NCBI RefSeq assembly: GCF_001682855.1
Contig: NZ_MAQW01000033.1
Location: forward strand, 106,624-170,623
Reading direction: 5' to 3'
Source: Bacillus sp. FJAT-27264
GTDB taxonomy: Bacteria; Bacillota; Bacilli; Paenibacillales; Paenibacillaceae
DNA: 64,000 nucleotides
Part shown: positions 54,681 to 62,556 of the stretch, one piece after another
How the letters are laid out: each line of letters opens with the position of its first letter
Numbering within the stretch: the stretch's first letter is position 1
Notes under the pieces: model-generated
What the model saw: only the letters and a program-made list of their open reading frames with translations
What the model was told of the DNA's origin: nothing
Databases searched by the model: none
Position numbers and translations under genes: made by a program

Positions 54681-54719
54681 AAAAAACCTCCGTAAAGCCG
54701 GAAACCCGGCCCACGGAGG
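54681..54719 (-). terminator. Terminator after glyA
   Basis: CCTCCGT and ACGGAGG form the outer stem and CCGG/CCGG the inner stem on the minus strand, followed by six T. Confidence 0.9.
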
Positions 54720-54753
54720 CAGAAAGACAGCGCAAATACTGAAATTATAGAGA

Positions 54754-56001
54754 TTAGTATTTCAATTCAGGGTACAGCGGATATTGATCTGTCAGCTCAG
54801 CCACTTGGCGGCCAGCTTCAGTCAACGTCGCTTCATCCTTCGGATTCTTGAGCACATTTGCAATGATCCGGCCAATAGTACTCATCGCCTTCTCATCCAT
54901 GCCACGAGAAGTAACCGCAGGTGTACCCAGACGGATACCGCTAGTTACAAATGGGCTAGTCGGGTCGAACGGAATGGCATTCTTGTTCACGGTAATACCA
55001 ATGGAATCCAGTACTTTTTCCGCTTCTTTACCGGTAACACCCAGGCTGCGGGTATCAATCAGCATCAAGTGGTTGTCTGTTCCACCAGAAATAATGTTAA
55101 TACCTTCACCAAGCAACGTCTCGGACAATACTTTTGCATTCTTGATTACATTCTCGGCGTAAGTCTTGAAAGATGGCTGCAACGCTTCACCGAAAGCAAC
55201 CGCTTTGGAAGCAATCACGTGCATCAGTGGTCCACCTTGCGTGCCCGGGAATACAGCTTTATCAATCGCAGCAGCCCATGGTTGTTTACAGATGATCAAG
55301 CCGCCACGTGGTCCGCGCAATGTTTTGTGTGTTGTAGTTGTAACAAAGTGAGCATGTGGAACTGGGTTCGGGTGCAGACCCGCAGCAACCAGACCTGCGA
55401 TGTGGGCCATATCTACCATGAACAATGCGCCAACATCATTGGCAATGGCAGCGAGTTTTTCAAAATCAATGGTACGCGGATATGCACTCGCACCAGCTAC
55501 AATCAATTTAGGGCGGTGTTTGAAGGCTGCTTTGCGCACTTCATCATAATCAATAAGGAAAGTATCCTCTTGAACACCATAAGCCACGAAGTTATAAAGC
55601 AAGCCGGAAGCATTAACCGGGCTACCATGCGTCAAGTGACCACCATGAGCCAGATTCATACCCAGTACAGTATCACCAGGTTTCAGAGCTGCCAAATAAA
55701 CGGCCATGTTCGCTTGTGCACCAGAGTGCGGCTGTACGTTGACATGCTCAGCACCGAAAAGCTCCTTGGCACGTTCACGAGCCAGATCCTCAACGATGTC
55801 TACATCTTCACAACCACCGTAGAAACGTTTACCTGGATAGCCTTCAGCATATTTGTTGGTAAGCACCGAACCCATTGCTTCAATAACGGCTTCGCTGACG
55901 ATATTCTCAGAGGCGATAAGCTCAATGTTAGCGCGCTGACGTTTCAGCTCCAATCCCATCGCTTCCAGTACTGCCGGGTCACTCTTACGCAATTGTTCCA
56001 T
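54754..56001 (-). CDS. glyA: Serine hydroxymethyltransferase
   Basis: PLP enzyme converting serine and tetrahydrofolate to glycine and methylene-tetrahydrofolate, the main one-carbon source. 415 residues. PLP lysine in VTTTTHKTLRGPRGG (about 222-236); active-site EGYPGKRFYGGCEDVD near 53-68; substrate-binding SGIRLGTPAVTSRGMDE near 358-374. It is the second gene after a ZTP riboswitch (56931-57044), a link that is well established for folate and one-carbon genes. It follows ywlG by 56 bases. Confidence 0.98.
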   Translation of the reverse strand: MEQLRKSDPAVLEAMGLELKRQRANIELIASENIVSEAVIEAMGSVLTNKYAEGYPGKRFYGGCEDVDIVEDLARERAKELFGAEHVNVQPHSGAQANMAVYLAALKPGDTVLGMNLAHGGHLTHGSPVNASGLLYNFVAYGVQEDTFLIDYDEVRKAAFKHRPKLIVAGASAYPRTIDFEKLAAIANDVGALFMVDMAHIAGLVAAGLHPNPVPHAHFVTTTTHKTLRGPRGGLIICKQPWAAAIDKAVFPGTQGGPLMHVIASKAVAFGEALQPSFKTYAENVIKNAKVLSETLLGEGINIISGGTDNHLMLIDTRSLGVTGKEAEKVLDSIGITVNKNAIPFDPTSPFVTSGIRLGTPAVTSRGMDEKAMSTIGRIIANVLKNPKDEATLTEAGRQVAELTDQYPLYPELKY

Positions 56002-56057
56002 GTTCTTAGTTCCTCCCTAGTATTGTGTTTATGTTGTATTTAATGAAAACCATTAAG

Positions 56058-56720
56058 TTATTCGCAGAGCTGGGCTCCACTTTGTTCCTGTGTCCGGTAG
56101 ACAGCACGCTCGCCGCCGATCAAGGCGGGTCTGCTCCATGCGGCGTTCACTCTGGCCTCTCCAATATAACGCAGGCTAGGACGAAAAGGTACGGCCACAC
56201 GTCGTAAATGCATGCCGATCAGCGTCTCACCGATATCAATGCCAGCATGAGCCTGTACGGTTTCTGCCAGCACAGGGTCTTTCATGGAGCGATAGGCAGC
56301 CGTAGCCATAGAACCTCCCGCGCCGGGAATTGGCATAGCTGCAACCTCCTGTAACCCCAATGCTTCCAGTAAAGAACGTTCCATAACCAATGCGCGATTC
56401 AAATGCTCACAGCATTGATACACCGGATGGAATCCGAGTTCATCAGCGACCTGAGTAATGCCCTCAAGCAGTTGCTCTGCCACAGCCAGCGCTCCACCAG
56501 TCCCGATTCGGGCACCGGCCACTTCACTGGTGCTGACTCCTACGACAAGGATTTTGCCGGGACCCAGCTTCCCTGCTGCTGCAAGCTCTCCAACTACGGT
56601 AGCCGTAGTCTCAGACAGTAAGATTACACTGTCAGATGGGGAATCTTCTTTCCCGCCAGATCCTGCCGGGATAGTCGCGCGTTCTTCCCAAGACTTCTGC
56701 TGCTTCACCACTTCATCCAT
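56058..56720 (-). CDS. ywlG: TIGR01440/UPF0340 family protein YwlG
   Basis: Conserved protein of unknown activity. 220 residues, about 40 longer than B. subtilis YwlG, because of an N-terminal insert (IPAGSGGKEDSPSD). Family blocks include ILVVGVSTSEVAGARIGTGG and CCEHLNRALVMERSLLEALG, and AHAGIDIGETLIGMHLRRVA near the C terminus. Its position between the ZTP riboswitch and glyA makes it part of the one-carbon transcript. The start follows GGAGG. Confidence 0.9.
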   Translation of the reverse strand: MDEVVKQQKSWEERATIPAGSGGKEDSPSDSVILLSETTATVVGELAAAGKLGPGKILVVGVSTSEVAGARIGTGGALAVAEQLLEGITQVADELGFHPVYQCCEHLNRALVMERSLLEALGLQEVAAMPIPGAGGSMATAAYRSMKDPVLAETVQAHAGIDIGETLIGMHLRRVAVPFRPSLRYIGEARVNAAWSRPALIGGERAVYRTQEQSGAQLCE

Positions 56721-56779
56721 TGCTCTACCTCCTAAAATGTTATGACGAAACCCTCATCATCACCACTTTCGCTACAGGG

Positions 56780-56873
56780 ACAGATACGGCTGTACCTCTC
56801 CAGGAGGCGAAAGTTCAAAACTTTCGGAGGCTGGCAGATACTCTTGATTACGCTATACATCACCCATATCTGT
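56780..56873 (-). other. Structured leader between the ZTP terminator and ywlG
   Basis: The 210-base gap before ywlG can fold into a closed element on the minus strand: outer ACAGATA/TATCTGT (56867-56873 with 56780-56786), then CCAG/CTGG and CGAAAGT/ACTTTCG (56800-56834) separated by a symmetric CCTC/CCTC internal loop. No gene is visible. I cannot match it to a named class. Confidence 0.4.
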
Positions 56874-56930
56874 AAGTAAGAAATATAAGGATTGGTATCT
56901 AACAGTCAGATAATTCCAAATATTTCAAAC

Positions 56931-56971
56931 AAAAAAGAGCAGTCCGCAGGTAGCTGCGGATTTGCTCTTTT
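56931..56971 (-). terminator. ZTP riboswitch terminator (expression platform)
   Basis: AAAAGAGCA-AA-TCCGCAG pairs with CTGCGGA-C-TGCTCTTTT around a 4-base loop on the minus strand, ending in a run of T. It directly follows the aptamer, as in the ON-switch design of this class. It also serves to end ywlE transcripts. Confidence 0.85.
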
Positions 56972-57044
56972 GCCCAGGCGACCGGCCGTTTATTCCGATG
57001 CTCCATCGTGGTTTGATCCACAGTTGTCGCCAGTTACACCGGAA
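56972..57044 (-). promoter_or_regulatory. ZTP/ZMP (pfl) riboswitch aptamer
   Basis: On the minus strand the conserved parts of the pfl motif appear in order: P1 TTCCGGTG pairing with CATCGGAA, the AACTGGCGA stretch, a GTGG-loop-CCAC hairpin, TGGAGCATCGG, and the 3' GTCGCCTGGGC whose GTCGCC pairs with GGCGAC to form the pseudoknot. It senses ZTP/ZMP, which rises when 10-formyl-tetrahydrofolate is short. The downstream genes are ywlG and glyA; glyA is a known target of this class. Confidence 0.9.
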
Positions 57045-57058
57045 CCGATATTTCTTAC

Positions 57059-57087
57059 ATCTTAAAGCAAAGAGAGCCGAAAATCAA
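57059..57087 (-). promoter_or_regulatory. Promoter of the ZTP riboswitch-ywlG-glyA transcript
   Basis: TTGATT (57082-57087), 17-base spacer, TAAGAT (57059-57064) on the minus strand, directly after the ywlE stop. Transcription would start near 57052, a few bases before the aptamer P1 stem. Confidence 0.55.
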
Positions 57088-57093
57088 CCATCT

Positions 57094-57681
57094 TTACAAT
57101 CGACGAAGCGACTTCAGCTTATCAAGCAAGCCATGAAGCGCTTTGCGAATCTCAGCAGCCGTCATTTCATAATCATCACGGGTGCCGCCGAAAGGATCGG
57201 AGATATCGAAACTTGGAATCCGCTGACGGATCTCAATGATCCGCTGCAGTGCAGCTGCATCCGGTTCTCCTCCAAGTGCAATGCTCATTTCTGCTTCGGC
57301 GTAGAGGCTATCCAGCTCCTGAATATCTTCAGTGATCGACGATTCATCATGTACATATTCTTTCAGCGTATACGTCTTCGTCACGGCATCAGGGAAATAT
57401 TGTAGCAAATGCCGCTTGTGACTGCCTGTCAGTGTTAACACAAGATCCGCCCAGGCCACCTGTTGACCGGTAAGCTGTGAGGATTGAATTGAATCATGAA
57501 CTCCCTCATCCCGCAGGATTGCAGCAGTATGTCTGGATATGGATGAGCCTGAAATGGCGGATACTCCTGCAGACCGCACCTCCAGCTCCATTCCGCGCTC
57601 CTTGGCATACTTCCGCAGAAGCCCTTCTGCCATGGGACTGCGGCATGTATTGCCGGTGCAGACGAATAAAATATGCAGCAT
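57094..57681 (-). CDS. ywlE: Protein arginine phosphatase YwlE (low-molecular-weight phosphatase fold)
   Basis: Removes phosphate from arginine residues and opposes the McsB arginine kinase in stress control and protein turnover. 195 residues. Active-site loop FVCTGNTCRSPMAEGLL: C8, R14, and T12, the threonine that in YwlE selects phosphoarginine. The general acid aspartate lies in DISDPFGGTRDDY. It is about 45 residues longer than B. subtilis YwlE, with an insert around EAEMSIALGGEPDAAALQ. Neighbours ywlG, mntP and ywlC match B. subtilis, but rpiB (ywlF) is missing. Confidence 0.92.
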   Translation of the reverse strand: MLHILFVCTGNTCRSPMAEGLLRKYAKERGMELEVRSAGVSAISGSSISRHTAAILRDEGVHDSIQSSQLTGQQVAWADLVLTLTGSHKRHLLQYFPDAVTKTYTLKEYVHDESSITEDIQELDSLYAEAEMSIALGGEPDAAALQRIIEIRQRIPSFDISDPFGGTRDDYEMTAAEIRKALHGLLDKLKSLRRL

Positions 57682-57811
57682 GTTTATCCACCTCCCATAA
57701 AATATTTAAATTCATCCCGCCATAGTTTTGTCAGCACAGATAACTTGACTGTACAGGAACTATGAGCAGAGACGCATAATTGGATAGAATAATCCCGGTG
57801 CCGTTATTGTA

Positions 57812-58384
57812 TCAGAAGATGAACAGCAAGCCAAACCCCAGAAGGATCGCCCCGCCAATCGCTTCCCCGTAAGACCCAAGCCCACGACTGACGTGGCGCC
57901 CTAGCAGCAAACCTGTAATCGACATCAGCCCTCCGCAGACACCAAAAGCTAGTATCGTCAGCAGAATACTGTCCACGAACATCCCTAAAGATACGCCTAC
58001 CGAAAAAGAATCTACACTGACACTGAGCGAAATCAATAGCATCCCCCAGAAGGTGCGATGATCCCATACTCTCGGACTGTCATCGCCCGAGCGAAAGGAA
58101 TTGAAGATCATATGCCCGCCCAGAAGGAGCAGCAATCCTCCGGCAACATAGGTGGTAACCTGTCCCAATAAATGCCCGACGTAGCTCCCTGTCACCAGAC
58201 CGAGCAGAGGCATGAGCACATGAAAAAAGGCAATCAGCAGGCTGAGCTGCAGAATATGCAGCAGGCGAATACCTTTCATCCCGATCCCTACTCCAAGGGA
58301 GAAAGCATCCATTCCCAGCGCAATTGCCATAATAGCAATCGTTACAAACTGTCCCCAACCGGCATATACCTCTCCTAAGCCCAT
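57812..58384 (-). CDS. mntP: Manganese efflux pump MntP
   Basis: Exports manganese to prevent toxicity. 190 residues, six membrane helices in two related halves, with the paired signatures ALGMDAFSLGVGIGM (first helix) and SVSVDSFSVGVSLGM (about 120-134), whose aspartates are essential in the family. The start is ATG 58384, seven bases after GGGGG; ATG 58390 is too close to it. No manganese riboswitch was seen in the short gap to ywlC. Confidence 0.93.
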   Translation of the reverse strand: MGLGEVYAGWGQFVTIAIMAIALGMDAFSLGVGIGMKGIRLLHILQLSLLIAFFHVLMPLLGLVTGSYVGHLLGQVTTYVAGGLLLLLGGHMIFNSFRSGDDSPRVWDHRTFWGMLLISLSVSVDSFSVGVSLGMFVDSILLTILAFGVCGGLMSITGLLLGRHVSRGLGSYGEAIGGAILLGFGLLFIF

Positions 58385-58485
58385 GGTCATACCCCCAAAG
58401 TCGCAAATATCTTGTACCACCACAATATGCGGACAAGAAGGTAAACATGACCATTGGGAAAAGAGAGCTTACGCTTGCCAGGAGA

Positions 58486-59709
58486 TTATCGGGCCGAGAT
58501 AACGGTTCCACCGGCGGCTTTCATGAGCCGGTTCATAATGGCAGCGCCGAGGCCGGTCTCCGGACAAGCCTCGGCCAGAATGTAGGTCGCTCCCGCTTCA
58601 TCAAAGCGTCGCAGCGCGGCATATAGGGAGCGTGCTCCTTCCTCCGGCGAGTGAATCGAGCCGAGAGACACCACGCAGGCAGCAGGAGAGGCGGGATAAA
58701 GCGCGGCATGCTCCTCGAAGAGGAGCAGCCCCGTGATCCCGCCGTCACGCTGCGCCGCCTGCAGCAGCTCTGCCGCAGTCTTCGCCACAGCTTGCGGCGA
58801 AGACCCACGCACAACGCCGAGCCAGCCGCGCGGCGCGTAGTGCGTGTACTTCATGCCCGGCGCTCGCGGAGCCGGGCCACTGTCTTCGCCCGCGCTGTCG
58901 CCAGCGGGCGAACCGGCTGCCGAGGCCGCTGGCGAAGCTGCGGTTTCGGCTGCATGGGCGGGCGCGGTATCCACAGCGCCCGCGCCGGCCACCGCCGCGA
59001 GCTGCTCGGCGGTTATCCCGCCGGGCCGCAGCACGGCCACCGTGCCGTCCGGCAGGACCTGCACCACCGTCGACTCCAGTCCGACGCCGGCGGCACCGCC
59101 ATCAACGACAGCGTCGATGAATCCGCTCAAATCTTCCATAACGTGCGAAGCTAGCGTCGGACTCGGCCGGCCTGAACGATTGGCGCTGGGCGCGGCTACC
59201 GGACAGCCGGCTTCACGCAGCAGTGAAAGTGCCACCGGATGATCGGGGATGCGAACGCCAACGGTATCCAGACCCGCTGTCACCCTTGGAGACAACACGC
59301 CAGTCCGAACAGGAAGCACGAGCGTTAGCGGACCAGGCCAGAAGGCTTCCATCAGCGCTGCCGCTGTCGGATGAATCTCGTCTACCAATTCATCCAGCGC
59401 CTTCTGATCCGCGATATGAACAATGAGCGGATTGTCGGACGGGCGTCCTTTTGCCGCGAACACTGCCTCTACAGCCGTCGTATTCCGGGCGTCAGCCCCG
59501 AGACCGTACACGGTTTCCGTAGGGAATGCTACGATTCCGCCCTCACGTAGAATGGCTGCCGCTGCGGTAATCGCGGCGTGATCTTCTTCTTTTTCCATAA
59601 GCGAAGCCTCTGCCGTCTCATCCAGCAAGTGAAGCTTCAAGTACGTTGTATTCTCTATATTTCTTGTCTGCCGTGGAAGGGCAAACTTAGTCTCGATGTT
59701 CTTTTCCAT
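58486..59709 (-). CDS. ywlC: Threonylcarbamoyl-AMP synthase (Sua5/YwlC)
   Basis: Makes threonylcarbamoyl-AMP for the t6A37 modification of tRNAs that read ANN codons. 407 residues. The TsaC domain (about 45-235) has GGIVAFPTETVYGLGADA, KGRPSDNPLIVHI and APSANRSGRPSPT. The C-terminal Sua5 domain follows, joined by a linker rich in A, P, G and S (about 270-305). Bases 58600-59100 are very GC-rich compared with neighbours. The start is ATG 59709; GTG 59718 is also possible and no strong ribosome binding site favours one. Confidence 0.93.
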   Translation of the reverse strand: MEKNIETKFALPRQTRNIENTTYLKLHLLDETAEASLMEKEEDHAAITAAAAILREGGIVAFPTETVYGLGADARNTTAVEAVFAAKGRPSDNPLIVHIADQKALDELVDEIHPTAAALMEAFWPGPLTLVLPVRTGVLSPRVTAGLDTVGVRIPDHPVALSLLREAGCPVAAPSANRSGRPSPTLASHVMEDLSGFIDAVVDGGAAGVGLESTVVQVLPDGTVAVLRPGGITAEQLAAVAGAGAVDTAPAHAAETAASPAASAAGSPAGDSAGEDSGPAPRAPGMKYTHYAPRGWLGVVRGSSPQAVAKTAAELLQAAQRDGGITGLLLFEEHAALYPASPAACVVSLGSIHSPEEGARSLYAALRRFDEAGATYILAEACPETGLGAAIMNRLMKAAGGTVISAR

Positions 59710-59864
59710 ACATATCACAAGCTTTCCAAAGAGTAGAGTATGATTACAAGCAGAGCATTTTCATATAAACAGGCCAAGTCACGCCGCTTCTGAATATTTT
59801 CAAAAAACGACCCCACCCTGTGGAGCCGCGACGTTCAGCTTTTAAAATACTACCATATCAACCC

Positions 59865-60617
59865 TCAGGACCACAATCCGCTAACCCAGTTCCACAAGTT
59901 CTGCAGCAGTTCCCAAACAAAGAATTTTACCTCAGGCGTTTTACCGGACTCGGCACTTGGATCTGTAGTCACTCCGTCTCCTTGCGCAGCCTTTTCACCT
60001 TGGGCTTTGGTTACGGTCTTGCCTTCCGTTCCGGCAGCAGATACGGTCTTCGCCTTGGCAGCAGCAGGTGCTGCGGCATCGCCGGACCCGGCATCTATGA
60101 AGCAGAGCGGTGGAAACAGGACACACCACCAGTTTTGACCCTTACCCGCACCCAGCGTCACACGCAGGGCTTCATAATCACCAGCCGGATACACCTTGCC
60201 CCCGTACATTTTGGTAGGGAACGGAACCACGCCCAGCTCCACATTGTACGTATAGTCGATACCCCGCTGCTCCAGTTCTTGTCCCACCAAAGCGTTCAGC
60301 TCCGGCAGATGTCGCCGAATTAAGGCCCGGGCTTGTTCCAGACTTTGCGGGTCCTCAAGGCCAGACACCCATTGGTTCATTTGAGCCACCAAAGCATCAC
60401 GGATTTGACGTTTAACAAGCTGGTCCTGTGTCCCGTCCGAGTTGGCCAGAATCCGCAACCGGATCGACTCCGTAGGAATAGATGATTCAGCTACAGCAGC
60501 ATCGGTTTTCTGTCCTTCCCACATCATGAGGATCACCATAAAAAAACAAATTAAAATGGCAGTATACTTAAAGGTAACACGCAGTGAATCCCCTCTGTGA
60601 CCTGGATTACTATTCAT
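59865..60617 (-). CDS. spoIIR: Stage II sporulation protein R
   Basis: Forespore-secreted signal that triggers SpoIIGA to process pro-sigma-E in the mother cell. 250 residues. One membrane or signal helix (YTAILICFFMVILMMW, about 18-33) then the SpoIIR domain: IRLRILANSDGTQDQLVKRQ, AYNVELG-like segment IDYTYNVELGVVPFPTKMYG, and the terminal WWCVLFPPLCFID. The C terminus has an Ala/Lys-rich insert before VWELLQNLWNWVSGLW. Expected to be sigma-F dependent; I did not find a convincing sigma-F promoter. Gaps on either side hold nothing obvious. Confidence 0.92.
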   Translation of the reverse strand: MNSNPGHRGDSLRVTFKYTAILICFFMVILMMWEGQKTDAAVAESSIPTESIRLRILANSDGTQDQLVKRQIRDALVAQMNQWVSGLEDPQSLEQARALIRRHLPELNALVGQELEQRGIDYTYNVELGVVPFPTKMYGGKVYPAGDYEALRVTLGAGKGQNWWCVLFPPLCFIDAGSGDAAAPAAAKAKTVSAAGTEGKTVTKAQGEKAAQGDGVTTDPSAESGKTPEVKFFVWELLQNLWNWVSGLWS

Positions 60618-60699
60618 ATCGGCCGCCCCTCTCTCTTAACCTCTCATATTCGTCAGTATGTCCAAGAGAGAGAGAGTCCAAACCTAGTAATCTATTAAA

Positions 60700-61902
60700 T
60701 TATACCTTTAGCATTCGCGGATTGGCTGAGCCAGACGAAGGAATAGGGAAATCGGGTTCGACCTCCCCACCGTGCAGATGAACGCTCATTACAATGCCCA
60801 TAGCGGCCATGTTGATGAGCACTGAAGTCCCGCCATAACTGATGAAAGGGAGTGTAATCCCGGTGAGCGGCATCAATCCGATGAACGCCCCGATATTTTC
60901 AAGAATCTGATACAGCAGCATAGCTGCAACGCCAATAATGAGGAAAGTACCACTTCGTTCCCGGCACTCCAGTGAGATGACGATCATTCGATGGATAAGG
61001 ATAAAAAAGAGCAGCAGGACAAACGCAGAACCCAAGAAACCGAATTCTTCAGCGATCTGCACAAAGATGGCATCCGAATACGTATAAGGAACCCGCCCTG
61101 CTTGTACGGAATCCCCGTTCATATATCCTTCCCCGCCCATACCGCCAGAGGCGATAGCAATTTTAGCATTCTTGGTATGATAGCTTGCATCTGCTGTGGC
61201 CAAATCCGGGACAAGCCAAGGGTCCAGACGTGCAATCAGATGCTTTCGTCCAATCGTCTCCCCGAGAAAATGGACGGCTTTATCATGATAGTGAATATAG
61301 CTCAGCGCGAGACCGGCCCCAGTAACGCCAATCAGGAGCAGGCCAATCAGCGCATGTGTGAATTTGATATTTCCGATCCAAACCAGACCGAGCATAATTA
61401 CAATATAACTGAGTGCATTTCCCAGATCATTCTGCACAAGCACTAATACAAAAGGAATCAGCGTCAGTAGGCCAATTGGCATGACCCCTCTCCAGAAAGT
61501 CAGAACAGCCCCTTGCTTGCGCAACAGGAATGAGGCCAGAAACAAAATCAGTACCAGCTTAAAAAGCTCGGCAGGCTGCAGCGTCAGGTTCCCCAGCTTC
61601 AACCAGCCCTGCGCCCCGTTTTGTTCTTTGCCGATGAAAATGACCAGTACCAATAGTCCAAGGCCCAAGGCATAAATGTATTTTCCATAGCGGATAAACA
61701 ATTTGTAGTCCACAAAGGCAAGCACGAAAAAAGCTATAAACCCTAAGAGATCATACTTGAGCATCTGGAGGTGAAAACCGTCCAGTTTCAAGGGACTAAT
61801 CCTCCCGACTGTAACGCTGTATATAGAAAATATACTAATACTCATCAGCAAAATCAGAACAACAACGATCACAGGGTCCACTCTCTTCAATTTCTCCAGC
61901 AT
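60700..61902 (-). CDS. rodA: SEDS-family peptidoglycan polymerase (RodA/FtsW/SpoVE type)
   Basis: Polytopic glycosyltransferase that polymerises lipid II, working with a class B penicillin-binding protein. 400 residues with about ten membrane helices. Family signatures: LTLQPAELFKLVLILFLASF (about 106-125), VLVQNDLGNALSYIVIMLGL, the catalytic aspartate region GRVPYTYSDAIFVQIAEEFG and GLMPLTGITLPFISYGGTSV at the C terminus. RodA is the best guess from length and sequence, but a sporulation-specific paralogue cannot be excluded by sequence alone. It is followed by spoIIR. Confidence 0.85.
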   Translation of the reverse strand: MLEKLKRVDPVIVVVLILLMSISIFSIYSVTVGRISPLKLDGFHLQMLKYDLLGFIAFFVLAFVDYKLFIRYGKYIYALGLGLLVLVIFIGKEQNGAQGWLKLGNLTLQPAELFKLVLILFLASFLLRKQGAVLTFWRGVMPIGLLTLIPFVLVLVQNDLGNALSYIVIMLGLVWIGNIKFTHALIGLLLIGVTGAGLALSYIHYHDKAVHFLGETIGRKHLIARLDPWLVPDLATADASYHTKNAKIAIASGGMGGEGYMNGDSVQAGRVPYTYSDAIFVQIAEEFGFLGSAFVLLLFFILIHRMIVISLECRERSGTFLIIGVAAMLLYQILENIGAFIGLMPLTGITLPFISYGGTSVLINMAAMGIVMSVHLHGGEVEPDFPIPSSGSANPRMLKV

Positions 61903-61960
61903 GGTTCAGTCTGCTCCTTATCCTCGTTCATTTTCAGCACTTATTTAGCAATGTCGTTCT

Positions 61961-62068
61961 ATGACTAACTTACTTTCTATGAAGAATTTACTATACACGG
62001 AGAACTTACTACCTATGGAAAACTCACTATCCATGAAAAACTCACTATCTTCGAAAAACTTACTATCC
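61961..62068. repeat. Six tandem 18-bp repeats
   Basis: Six adjoining 18-base units starting with atgactaacttactttct (61961-61978), of the form ATGAARAACTYACTATCC, with single-base differences between units. In one plus frame they read as hexapeptides (M/T/S-K/E-N-L/S-L-x), but there is no ribosome binding site and the open frame breaks down after the repeats, so coding is unlikely. It lies in the leader region before the rodA gene on the other strand. Confidence 0.75.
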
Positions 62069-62118
62069 ACTTCAAGACGCTGTTGTCACTATGGTGAATA
62101 CTCGGACCACCGAGCGTG

Positions 62119-62272
62119 TTGCCCAAATTTTCTTTTACACACTACTTCACCGATCGCGTTGCCCCAGATTTTCTTCTATACACTACTTCATCAATAGCGT
62201 TGCCCCAGATTTTCTTCTATACACTACTTCACCAATGGCATTGTCCCAGATTTTCTTCTATACACTACTTCT
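62119..62272. repeat. Four tandem 41-bp repeats
   Basis: Units at 62119-62158 (40 bp), 62159-62199, 62200-62240 and 62241-62272 (partial). The core TTGCCCCAGATTTTCTTC TATACACTACTTC is almost constant; the last 6-8 bases vary. The unit length is not a multiple of three and there are stops in every frame, so it is non-coding. A CTCGG-ACCA-CCGAG hairpin (62101-62114) precedes it. Bases 62281-62400 hold nothing I can name. Confidence 0.85.
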
Positions 62273-62556
62273 ATTCTTTCAAAATTCCTGCCCCCCGACA
62301 GTTCATTCGCCTTACATAACACATTGAAATACAAAATAGAATGCATTGAACTAACAAACAAAGCCTAGAAACAAGAGAGGTTATAACCATGGTCTCCAAA
62401 GTGTAATTAGCGGCAATTCTGTACCTTAAATCGTCTGCATCTACGGGTTGAGGATGGCGTAAAATAAGTTGTGTACCAAGATTTGGAGCCTAGCCAGGCA
62501 ACAAAAAAGTAGGGTATTCTCGGGATTACGACAGCACCAAGAAGGGACCCTACTCG

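Noticed and set aside
54784..56043. 419-codon plus-strand frame opposite glyA
   Set aside because: Exact antisense shadow of the well-conserved glyA gene with no ribosome binding site.
58385..58485. Manganese (yybP-ykoY) riboswitch before mntP
   Set aside because: The 100-base gap is too short and lacks the conserved elements of that class.
61961..62197. A 78-codon plus-strand gene over the 18-bp repeats
   Set aside because: No ribosome binding site, low complexity caused by the repeats, and the frame runs on into unrelated 41-bp repeats.
61961..62272. CRISPR array
   Set aside because: The repeats are directly adjoining whole-unit tandem repeats (18 bp and 41 bp) without unique spacers, and no cas genes are near.
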